NCBI GenBank assembly: GCA_027475525.1
Contig: JAMWFC010000053.1
Coordinates: forward strand, 310,001-374,000
DNA from: Macrolepiota albuminosa
Lineage: Eukaryota; Basidiomycota; Agaricomycetes; Agaricales; Agaricaceae
DNA length: 64,000 bases
Direction: 5' to 3'
Within the stretch, counting starts at the first letter, position 1. Every line of letters starts with the position of its first letter. The notes beneath the pieces were generated by a model that saw only the letters and a list, made by a program, of their open reading frames with translations, was not told the origin of the DNA and searched no databases. Positions 55,021 through 64,000 of this stretch are shown here, piece after piece. The translations under genes were made by a program, and so were the position numbers.

Positions 55021-56444
55021 GAGGCCTTAACCGAACGAAGTGAGGTTGAGGCTGGGATTAAGCATTGAGTTGTGAAAACCGAGGCCTTAACCGAACGAAG
55101 TGAGGTTGAGGCTGGGATTAAGCATTGAGTTGTGAAAACCGAGGCCTTAACCGAACGAAGTGAGGTTGAGGCTGGGATTAAGCATTGAGTTGTGAAAACC
55201 GAGGCCTTAACCGAACGAAGTGAGGTTGAGGCTGGGATTAAGCATTGAGTTGTGAAAACCGAGGCCTTAACCGAACGAAGTGAGGTTGAGGCTGGGATTA
55301 AGCATTGAGTTGTGAAAACCGAGGCCTTAACCGAACGAAGTGAGGTTGAGGCTGGGATTAAGCATTGAGTTGTGAAAACCGAGGCCTTAACCGAACGAAG
55401 TGAGGTTGAGGCTGGGATTAAGCATTGAGTTGTGAAAACCGAGGCCTTAACCGAACGAAGTGAGGTTGAGGCTGGGATTAAGCATTGAGTTGTGAAAACC
55501 GAGGCCTTAACCGAACGAAGTGAGGTTGAGGCTGGGATTAAGCATTGAGTTGTGAAAACCGAGGCCTTAACCGAACGAAGTGAGGTTGAGGCTGGGATTA
55601 AGCATTGAGTTGTGAAAACCGAGGCCTTAACCGAACGAAGTGAGGTTGAGGCTGGGATTAAGCATTGAGTTGTGAAAACCGAGGCCTTAACCGAACGAAG
55701 TGAGGTTGAGGCTGGGATTAAGCATTGAGTTGTGAAAACCGAGGCCTTAACCGAACGAAGTGAGGTTGAGGCTGGGATTAAGCATTGAGTTGTGAAAACC
55801 GAGGCCTTAACCGAACGAAGTGAGGTTGAGGCTGGGATTAAGCATTGAGTTGTGAAAACCGAGGCCTTAACCGAACGAAGTGAGGTTGAGGCTGGGATTA
55901 AGCATTGAGTTGTGAAAACCGAGGCCTTAACCGAACGAAGTGAGGTTGAGGCTGGGATTAAGCATTGAGTTGTGAAAACCGAGGCCTTAACCGAACGAAG
56001 TGAGGTTGAGGCTGGGATTAAGCATTGAGTTGTGAAAACCGAGGCCTTAACCGAACGAAGTGAGGTTGAGGCTGGGATTAAGCATTGAGTTGTGAAAACC
56101 GAGGCCTTAACCGAACGAAGTGAGGTTGAGGCTGGGATTAAGCATTGAGTTGTGAAAACCGAGGCCTTAACCGAACGAAGTGAGGTTGAGGCTGGGATTA
56201 AGCATTGAGTTGTGAAAACCGAGGCCTTAACCGAACGAAGTGAGGTTGAGGCTGGGATTAAGCATTGAGTTGTGAAAACCGAGGCCTTAACCGAACGAAG
56301 TGAGGTTGAGGCTGGGATTAAGCATTGAGTTGTGAAAACCGAGGCCTTAACCGAACGAAGTGAGGTTGAGGCTGGGATTAAGCATTGAGTTGTGAAAACC
56401 GAGGCCTTAACCGAACGAAGTGAGGTTGAGGCTGGGATTAAGCA
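55021..56444 (+). repeat. 60-bp perfect tandem repeat, about 23.8 copies
   Basis: Unit begins GAGGCCTTAACCGAACGAAG. 23 full units without a visible difference (55021-56400) and a partial one to about 56444; a divergent half unit precedes at about 54990. Each unit holds a stem CCTTAACC/GGTTGAGG around GAACGAAGTGA. The core (ACCGAACGAAGTGAGGTT) occurs in the 3' ends of both Helitron units. Confidence 0.92.
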
Positions 56445-56590
56445 CTGAGTTCTCTATACATACTTGGAGCCCTAACCGAACGAAGTGAGGTTAGGGTGGA
56501 GGCTTAGTTGGGGGGGAAGCACTGAGTTCTCTATACATACTTGGAGCCCTAACCGAACGAAGTGAGGTTAGGGTGGAGGCTTAGTTGGGG
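56441..56590 (+). repeat. 76-bp tandem units of the Helitron 3' region
   Basis: Two units with CACTGAGTTCTCTATACATA, then GAGCCCTAACCGAACGAAG and GGAGGCTTAGTTGGGGGGG. Related units occur three times at about 63570-63745 in the autonomous element. Confidence 0.85.
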
Positions 56591-56594
56591 GGGT

Positions 56595-56653
56595 TTGGGG
56601 GCGAAGCCCCCAACGAGCTACGAAATTCGTGCCGAAGGCACGAATCGTAGCTC
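56595..56653 (+). terminator. Helitron 3' terminal hairpins (unit 1)
   Basis: TGGGGGC-GAA-GCCCCCA, then GAGCTACGA-ATTCGTGCC-GAA-GGCACGAAT-CGTAGCTC. Helitrons end in a 3' hairpin that stops rolling-circle replication; the position fits, but the usual CTRR after the hairpin is not seen. Confidence 0.65.
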
Positions 56654-56987
56654 GTCTATAGTATATGCGACGACGCCTGGGAATTGATCTGATTAGTCAG
56701 TTCTGACTAAGGCTGACAAAGAATTGCCTTTTTCGTTTGTTTTTCGGTCTGTTTTTCAGTAGATAAGAAAAAAAAAGGTGTATATTAAATATAATTTAAT
56801 AAAAATTCAATGTTTCAATGTATGCTATCTCTCGGACACATGTGGAAGGTGTCCGGAGTCTGTGGATGTGGCCGAGGCCCAAACGCGATTTAGTGGACAC
56901 CAGTTTTCACGCCTCGCGTGTTCTTAAACCAAACAGCACCAATTTTTCCACGGTTTCAACGTTGTAGTGAGTAAACTACACTACAAA

Positions 56988-57586
56988 GTAAGTGTTGATT
57001 GATTGATTGATGTACAAATATTAATAACCATTCTTCTAGCACAACTTCGAAACTCGATTACAAAGTAAGTATTGATTGATTGATTGATAGATATTAATAA
57101 ATGATTGATCTAGCTACAACTTCGAAATTTGATTACAAAGTAAGGATTGACTGATTGATTGATTGATGACCATTAACAAACATTTTTATAGCGAAATTTT
57201 CACACTCAACTACAAAGTAAGTAATGATTGATTGATTGATGATTCTTAACAAACATTCAATAGCTCGACAACATTCAGCTATTGATTGATCATTGTAAGT
57301 GATTTTTAATGTATTTGAGCTTAGAAAATGCTTAAAAAATCCGAAAAAATCACAGAAAATTCAGAAAAAATTCAATTCAGCTTATAGTGAAACATTGGGC
57401 TATTGTAGTAAGTGATTTTTATTGTTTTTGAGCTTGATAAATGCTTAAAAAATTCAAAAAAATTCAGAAAAATTCTATTCAACTTACAGTAACACTTTGA
57501 CAACTTTGGGCTATTGATACACTCATCATGTAAGTGTCTTTCAATGGTTTTAAGCTATGAAAATGCTTAAAAAATTATTCTTTCAG
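56988..57586 (+). other. Array of seven short introns in the Helitron leader
   Basis: Candidate introns 56988-57039, 57065-57113, 57140-57191, 57217-57263, 57295-57387, 57408-57489, 57530-57586; each starts GTAAG and ends TAG or CAG. Mini-exons between them are 20-40 nt. The first four are copies of one unit: GTAAGT + TGATTGATTGATTGAT + TTAAC/TTAATAA + TAG, with the mini-exon ACAACTTCGAAA.T.GATTACAAA. The last three share GTAAGTG, AAATGCTTAAAAAAT and an acceptor. Splicing is inferred from signals. Confidence 0.6.
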
Positions 57587-60500
57587 GCAATCTTCAACTA
57601 CTCATTCTAATAATGGACCCAGTACTCCTGAAGGTCAAAGACAGCAGGCTAGGATTCAAAGCAGGCTACAACAGTTACAAATGACTGATCCTGATGAGCG
57701 CCGTGCAAATAGAAGTAGAAGATCTACTTCAGTGGTTATACCACTTCATTATGGAACTGGGGATATGGGAACTGGGGATATGGGAACTAGGGATATGGGA
57801 ACTGGGGATATGAGAATTGGAAGAAATGATCAGATTGCCTCTAGCTCTTTGGGAAGGCCTATTGGACCAACTGTTGCTATGAACTTATTTGCATCTGAGG
57901 ATGTACAACTTGGAACTACAGGATTGGGGGATATGAGAACTGGGGGAAATAATCAGATTGGTTCAAGCTCTGGAGGAAATACTTCTAGCTCTTTGAGGAG
58001 GCCTGTTAGACCACCAACTGTTGCTGAGGATCTATTTGCTAGGGCTATTCCTGAAACTCATTTACCTGAAGGATGGAATGCCCCTTTGCAAAATCCTATT
58101 CCTAGAATGATACCACCTCTACCTCTTCCTGCACATAGAGCTCCTTATGTGCCTTCAATAGTAGCACCTCTACCAGCTGCTGTGCATGGAAGAGATCATA
58201 GAGTGGGATCAGTCAATCAGCCTGTAGTTGGTGGGACTGCTATGAGTATACCTGAAACTCATTTGCCTGAAGGTTGGGATGCTCCTTTACAGAATCCTAT
58301 ACCTAGAATGCCTGCTTTGCATAGAGCTGCTTTGCCAAACTTCACAATGCCACTGCCACTGCCACCTGCACTTAGGAATAGAGAGGGACAGCAGGTTGCT
58401 CCTATACAAGCACAATCATTAGCAGCATTGCAAGACCAACAAAGGTTGAGGCATATTGCTGCAGCTGAGGAGCAGGATAGACGACAGCAGGCACTAGCAG
58501 TATTGCAAGAGCAACAGAGGCAACAACAGGCATTAGCAGTATTGCATGAGCAACAACAGCTCAGAGAGCAAGGAAGACAACTACAGATATTACACCAGCC
58601 AGAGGTGAGAGAAAGATAACTTTCAGATGTTGCATTGACTAAGAAAGATTAACAGGATGTAGATCTCAATCCTGAATATAGGCCTTTGAATGAGGCTAGG
58701 GCTCAAAGGATCTTAGAAGGCTGGGAACAAGAACATGCAGCTGATTTGGAGGAGGACTTTGACAATCTAGATGCTCAAGATCTGGATGATCCTGTTGACA
58801 ATAGGAGACAGCCAAATCTAGCAGCAGAGCAACTGGAACCTCCTCTTCATCCTCCCATTCTACAACAACCTATAAATGCTCTTCCAAGAGGAAGACAGCC
58901 TAATAATGATCCTGCTGAGAATATAGAGGAGGACTTAGAATATGTGGATCCACCTGTGCAAAATCTACCAGCACCTCCCATCCTACAAAGGGTTGATCAT
59001 ATTCAAGGCATCAATGCTCTTCCAAGAGGAAGACAGCCTTATATAGATGAACCCTCAGCACATTATCTTGGTCTTATGGATGTCATATGTCCACACTGTC
59101 AGGCTCTACACTGGGATGCTGAAAAGCTCACCAGTTCTACTAGACATCATACAAAATTTGGCATGTGCTGTCTACAAGGCCAGATTGATTTGCCCAGACT
59201 TGCAGACGCTCCACCAGAACTGCTTGGCTTACTTCAAGGCCATCATGCTCTTTCTGATGCTTTCAAAGCATCTATTCGCCAATACAATGCAGCCTTTGCA
59301 TTTACATCTCTGGGAGTCAAAATTGACCATGCGATTACGAATGCTCCAGGACCATACAGCTTTAGGATTAATGGAGAGCTCCATCATCTGACAGGTGCTT
59401 TGCTTCCAACTGAAGGCAATCATCCTGTGTATGCACAACTCTACTTCTACGATCACAATCAACAATTGGCTTTTCGTCAGGGAAGCAATCCTAGATTGGA
59501 TCCTCAGATAATGGCCTCTTTGCAGGATATGCTTCATAGAGTCAATCCCTTTATTGGCTTATACAAGCTTGCAAAGCAGATTATGACAGAAGTACCTGAA
59601 GGCCAACCACAAAGGCTTTCTGTTCAACTGAGGGCTGACTTTGGAGACCATCAACGCTATAACAACCCTAATGAACAGGAAGGAGTTGCTGCAATTATAC
59701 CAGGAGATGGTTCTGAAGAACGATCAGATCACCGTGACATAGTCCTGCATCTGCATGGAGGTCAATTGAAGCGAATCAGCCATCTACACCCCTATTACAC
59801 TCCTCTGCATTACACTATCATATTTCCAACTGGAGAACCTGGATTTCACACCGATATTCAATCTCAATTTGGACCAGCAGGAGAACAAAGAGCCAAAAAA
59901 GTTAGCCAAACTGCATATTATGCATATAGGCTGCAGCAAAGAGCTTTGGAAGCTAATGCTGCATTGCTTTGGAGTGGCAGACTGTTTCAGCAATATGTTG
60001 TGGATGCATGGGCATCAACTGAGCAGAACAAGCTCAATTGGGTCCGGCACAATCAAAAGAAGATTAGGGCTGAAGTGTATCAAGGGGTGGTCGATGCGGC
60101 TGCTGGAGATGAAGACTTACGCAGGCAAAGCCGACGGGTAGTCCTTCCCTCTTCTCATGTTGGAAGTGAACGACACATGCAGCAATTATTCCAGGACTCT
60201 ATGGCTATTTGCAGGCATTTCCATAAACCAGATCTCTTCATCACCATGACTGCCAATCCAAAGTGGCCAGAAATTGAAGAGGCTCTGCTAAAGGAACCTA
60301 TGGTTAATGGAAAGAGGCAAACAGCTTCTGACCGTCCAGATATTGTTGCCAGAGTATTTGAACTCAAGAAGAATGCTCTTTTGAAGGACATAAAAGATGG
60401 TCTATTTGGAAAATGTGTGGCATCTGTCCATACCATTGAATTTCAAAAGAGGGGACTTCCACATATACATATCTTAATCTTTTTCCATCATCATGACAAG

Positions 60501-63325
60501 ATCAAAGATGCAGCTCATGTGGACACTATTGTTTCTGCTCAAATTCCTGATCCAGTGACTCAGCCTCAATTGTATCAGGTATTGGCTTTGCTTGAATTAT
60601 CAATGCAGTATCTGACCTTTGTTATTAGGTTGTTACTACCAATATGGTTCATGGTCCATGTGGAGCAGATTTTCCCAATGCCAAGTGCATGGTAGATGGC
60701 AAATGTTCCAAGAGATATCCCAAGGAATTTCAGGAAGCTACACAGTATGGTGATGATGGCTATCCCCAATATGCCAGACCTAACAATGGCCGCTTTTTTG
60801 AAAAGCATGGTCGTCGTTATGACAATCGTAATGTTGTCCCATACAATCCATATCTCTCAGCCAAATTCCAATGTCATATCAATGTGGAAGTCTGTGCTTC
60901 AGTGGATGCAATCAAATACATTCACAAGTACATCTACAAGGGCCATGATAGGACAACTTTGGAGATTGCTAGGGAGGAGAGGGATGAAATCAAGGAACAT
61001 TTGGATGCCAGATACATTTCTGCTCCTGAGGCTTGCTGGCACATCTTTGAATTCAACATGCATGCTGAATATCCTTCAGTGTACAGATTGCCTGTGCATT
61101 TGGAAAACCAGCATGAAGTCTATTTCCCAGATGATGAACCAATACAGGTGGTGGCTGCTAGACCTAATGCAGACAAGACTGCACTCACAGCTTGGTTTGA
61201 AGCCAATACCAGGTTTCCCAATAATAACACCACTTATCAGAACTTTCCAACCAAGTTTGTCTATGAAGCATCTAAACGGAGTTGGAAGGAGAGGCAGAGA
61301 GGGACAGCAATTGGAAGGATGTATTTTGCTTCACCAAGACAGGGAGAAAGGTTCTATCTCAGGATGCTCTTGACTGTTGTAACCAATGCAACTTCATGGG
61401 CTGATCTCAGGACAGTCAATGGCCATATCTATCCCACTTATCAAGAAGCATGCAAGGCTCTAGGTCTTTTGGAGGATGATGCAGAATGGAGGCAGTGTCT
61501 CACTGAAGCTGCTCCAATCCAACTAGGATCAGCTCTCAGGCAGCTGTTTTGCACTATTCTATTCCACTGTGCTCCTGCCACTCCTGAGGGTCTATGGGAC
61601 GAATTCAAACATTCTATCTGTGATGATCTTCGACACAGATTGGAACATACTAGGCAATACAGGGACCGAGTCTTTACCAATGAGGATGTCTATGACTATG
61701 GCCTTTATCTCATCAATGACACTTTGATGAATTTTGGAAAAACTCTGAAAGACTTTCCCAACATGCCAGAGGCTCAACAGAATTGGAATATAGTTCCAGG
61801 TAATTGGCATTTGCATAAGAGATTGACTTGAATACTGATCAATCTTCTAGGCAATAGACTTTTGGAAGATGAAACTAATTATGATGTTGAGGACCTCAAG
61901 CAAAGAGTGGAGGGAAACAAAGCCAAGTTCAATGTGGAACAACTGGAAACTTTCAATGCTGTCATGGATTCTGTGAACAACAATTTGGGCAGGATGCTAT
62001 TCATTCACAGTGCTGGAGGATGTGGCAAAACCTTTGTCTGCAATACTCTGGCTGCTGCAGTTCGTTCTCATGGAGATGTGGCATTATGTGTAGCATCATC
62101 TGGCATTGCTGCCTTATTGTTGGAAGGGGGTAGGACAGCTCATTCAAGATTCAAAATTCCCATTCCTGCTCTTGACACATCCATTGCCAATATCAAGAGA
62201 GGAACCCAGTTATCACAGCTCATACTTCGCACCAAAGTTGTTATTTGGGATGAAGTTCCAATGCAACACAAAAATGCCATTGACTCTGTCGATCGTAGCT
62301 TCAGAGACATCTTCGATAATGACATTTCCTTTGGTGGAGTCACTGTGGTTTTTGGAGGGGACTTTAGGCAAACTCTTCCAGTGGTTCCACATGGACTCAG
62401 ACAGCAGATGATTGCTGCTTCACTCAAAAGGGGCCGACTTTGGGATAATATTCAAGTCCATTACTTGGTCCAAAATATGCGGTTGGAGCAGACTGTAGAC
62501 AATATTGCTCATGCAGCTTGGTTGTTGGATGTTGGTGCAGGGAAAAATCTAGGACCTGGAGAAACAGTCAAACTGCCTGAAAGGATGATCTGTGATGACA
62601 ATTCTATCACTGGATTGATTTCTTCCACATATCCTGATATTGGTCATCCTCAAAATGATCAGTATTACCTGGACCGGACTATTCTCTCTGGCAAGAACTC
62701 GGATATAGAGGAGATCAATGCAGAAGTTCTAGAGAGGTATCCAGGGGAAGAAAGGATCTTACAGAGTGCAGATTCTGTTCTTTCTGATAACAGGAATCCT
62801 GATGGCCTTGCATTATATCCTGTGGAATATCTCAACTCTTTGAAAGCCAGTAGTTTGCCTTTGGCTAAACTGGCTTTGAAGATTGGAGTTCCTGTCATGC
62901 TTCTCAGGAATCTGGACACAACCAAAGGACTTTGCAATGGAACAAGAATGATTGTCACTCACATCAGCACTAGAGTCCTCAGATGTCGTATTATCAGTGG
63001 AGATGCCAAGTTTGCAGGTTCAACTGTTTTGATTCCAAGGATCAATCTAGATGCCTCTGAAGAGGATTTGCCCATACCATTACGCAGGAGACAGTTTCCA
63101 ATTCGATTGGCCTTTGCTATGACTATCAACAAGTCTCAAGGGCAATCAGTCAAGCATGTTGGATTGGACCTTCGATCACCGGTTTTTACACATGGCCAAC
63201 TCTATGTTGCACTTTCTCGATGCACATCAGGAGATCGTATCAAGGTGATTTTGTCAGAAGAAAATACATCAAGAGCGACTGCAAATATTGTGTATCAAGA
63301 AGTTCTTAATGGTTTACAAATGTAA
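57528..63325 (+). CDS. Helitron Rep-helicase (HUH endonuclease plus Pif1-like helicase)
   Basis: Spliced: 57528-57529, 57587-58604, 58656-60578, 60629-61799, 61851-63325; introns 57, 51, 50 and 51 nt with good signals. All phases fit: 5589 nt, 1862 aa. The ATG straddles the 57530-57586 intron; MTDP at 57681 is a possible alternative start in the same frame. Residues 1-340: low-complexity Gln-rich with repeated IPETHLPEGW. Then a Cys pair (CPHCQALHW), Helitron N domain, and the Rep part with H943-I-H945 (HUH, metal binding) and Y1078 and Y1082 in KYIHKYIYKGHD. Helicase: Walker A GGCGKT at 1427-1432, Walker B VVIWDEVPM, motif VI YVALSRCTSGDR. It nicks and joins single strands for rolling-circle transposition and unwinds DNA. 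No damage found, so the element may be active. Confidence 0.85.
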
Positions 63326-63569
63326 GTGTGATTGTTAATTATATACTTATTACTAACTTTATATTTTAGCATCTAACTTGATACTGTACATATAACTTGG
63401 AATTGTAGCATTATTTTTTGGGTTTACAAATCTAATAGAATATATATAACTTGGAATTGTAACATCATTTCTTGATAAATGTGAACTTTCTATTTTTTAA
63501 CAACATATGCTTGAACCAGTAAGACATAATGAAAGTAAGTCATGATAGAAGTTGAGTTATGAATATACA
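63326..63569 (+). other. AT-rich 3' untranslated region of the Helitron gene
   Basis: No gene. Contains a repeated TATATAACTTGGAATTGTA phrase (about 63388 and 63442). Confidence 0.6.
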
Positions 63570-63805
63570 TATTTGGAACCCCTAACCGAACGAAGTGAGG
63601 TTGGGGTGAAGGCTGAGTTACTTATATACATACTTGGAGCCCTAACCGAACGAAGTGAGGTTGGGGTGGAGGCTAAGTTACCTATACATACTTGGAGCCC
63701 TAACCGAACGAAGTGAGGTTAGGGTGGAGGCTTAGTTGGGGGGGGTTTGGGGGCGAAGCCCCCAACGAGCTACGAAATTCGTGCCGAAGGCACGAATCGT
63801 AGCTC
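63570..63805 (+). repeat. Three 3' repeat units and terminal hairpins of the autonomous Helitron
   Basis: CCTAACCGAACGAAGTGAGG at about 63581, 63641 and 63699, each followed by GGGTG.AGGCT.AGTT. Then the same two GAA-loop hairpins as at 56595-56653 (here 63747-63805). Confidence 0.8.
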
Positions 63806-63807
63806 TA

Positions 63808-64000
63808 TCTATATATTATGGGACAACCCGTGTGAACTTCATCCTTTTTTGGCACCGCTGACCTAAGATTTGTCAGAATATCAAAATCTTAGCTAATCTT
63901 TGTCAGCAGCTTATCAAATAAGCTGACTTTGAAATTGTGGCTGTGCACATCAGATTTTCGGCTCTTTCCATTGTTTAGCATTAATTTGCATGATACACAT
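63808..64000 (+). mobile_element. 5' end of a third Helitron (runs off window)
   Basis: TCTATATATTATGGGACAAC begins two bases after the terminal hairpin. It resembles the other left ends in start (TCTATA) and layout (GCTGACCTAAGATTTGTCAG, then AGCTTATCAAATAAGCT) but is a different family. Right end outside the window. Confidence 0.55.

Larger units (their letters stand above)
54717..56654 (+). mobile_element. Non-autonomous Helitron with 60-bp minisatellite
   Basis: The left end TCTATAGTATATGCGACGAC and the next 80 or so bases are the same as the left end of the autonomous unit at 56655; the right end (two GAA-loop hairpins, 56595-56653) is the same as the right end at 63747-63805. In between are about 300 bases of AT-rich leader-like text, the 60-bp array and two 76-bp units. 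No coding capacity. Inserted after an A (54716). Confidence 0.78.
56655..63805 (+). mobile_element. Autonomous Helitron, apparently intact
   Basis: 7.15 kb from TCTATAGTATATGCGACGAC to the terminal hairpin. Joined head to tail with the non-autonomous unit on the left and a related unit on the right. Encodes one spliced Rep-helicase (57528-63325) without stops or frameshifts. Its 3' region has three copies of the CCTAACCGAACGAAGTGAGG motif. Confidence 0.85.

Noticed and set aside
55021..56444. CRISPR array
   Set aside because: The 60-bp units are contiguous with no unique spacers, in a eukaryotic Helitron; it is a minisatellite.

Overview
The window looks like a repeat-rich chromosome segment of a filamentous basidiomycete, most likely a mushroom-forming agaricomycete. 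Three things point there. The two host genes carry many 47-60 nt introns with GTRNGT-like donors and CTAAC/CTGAC-like branch sites. The LTR retrotransposons have gag and protease linkers typical of agaricomycete Ty3/Gypsy elements. A spliced Helitron and a tyrosine-recombinase retrotransposon are also present. I see no rRNA, no tRNA and no CRISPR.

Layout. 1-8929: two nested Ty3/Gypsy chromovirus copies in the same orientation. A young GC-rich copy (3' end, 1-2280) sits inside the reverse transcriptase of an old, stop-ridden copy (2281-8929). Both carry, between pol and the 3' LTR, an intron-containing gene on the opposite strand that encodes a zinc-cluster-like Cys protein. Two solo LTRs (6193-7229, 7889-8887) have landed in the old 3' LTR. 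The old copy itself sits in a third, minus-strand Gypsy relic (8930-10860). 12007-16970: the only host genes, an 11-exon VAC8-type armadillo-repeat gene and a 9-exon secreted glycoside hydrolase family 16 gene. 18284-24121: a solo LTR split by a Copia element with a perfect 5-bp target duplication; the Copia gag is itself split by a solo LTR. 24122-30376: CpG-poor spacer and a gag-protease relic. 30377-43944: a chimeric Gypsy element with non-matching LTRs and two protease regions, followed by an inverted near-identical copy of its gag region. 43945-54716: a tyrosine-recombinase retrotransposon (DIRS/Ngaro type) broken by a complete Copia element (44240-50539) and a solo LTR (51747-52676). 54717-64000: a head-to-tail array of Helitrons: a non-autonomous unit with about 23.8 copies of a perfect 60-bp repeat, an apparently intact autonomous unit with a spliced 1862-aa Rep-helicase, and the beginning of a third unit.

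Most genes here serve the mobile elements. The old elements are CpG-poor and differ from each other mainly by transitions, as expected if this genome methylates and loses CpG in repeats. The young chromovirus copy at the left edge is still CpG- and GC-rich. The observations I would follow up first are the conserved antisense zinc-cluster gene inside the chromovirus family, and the Helitron array with its intron-array leader and splice-dependent start codon.
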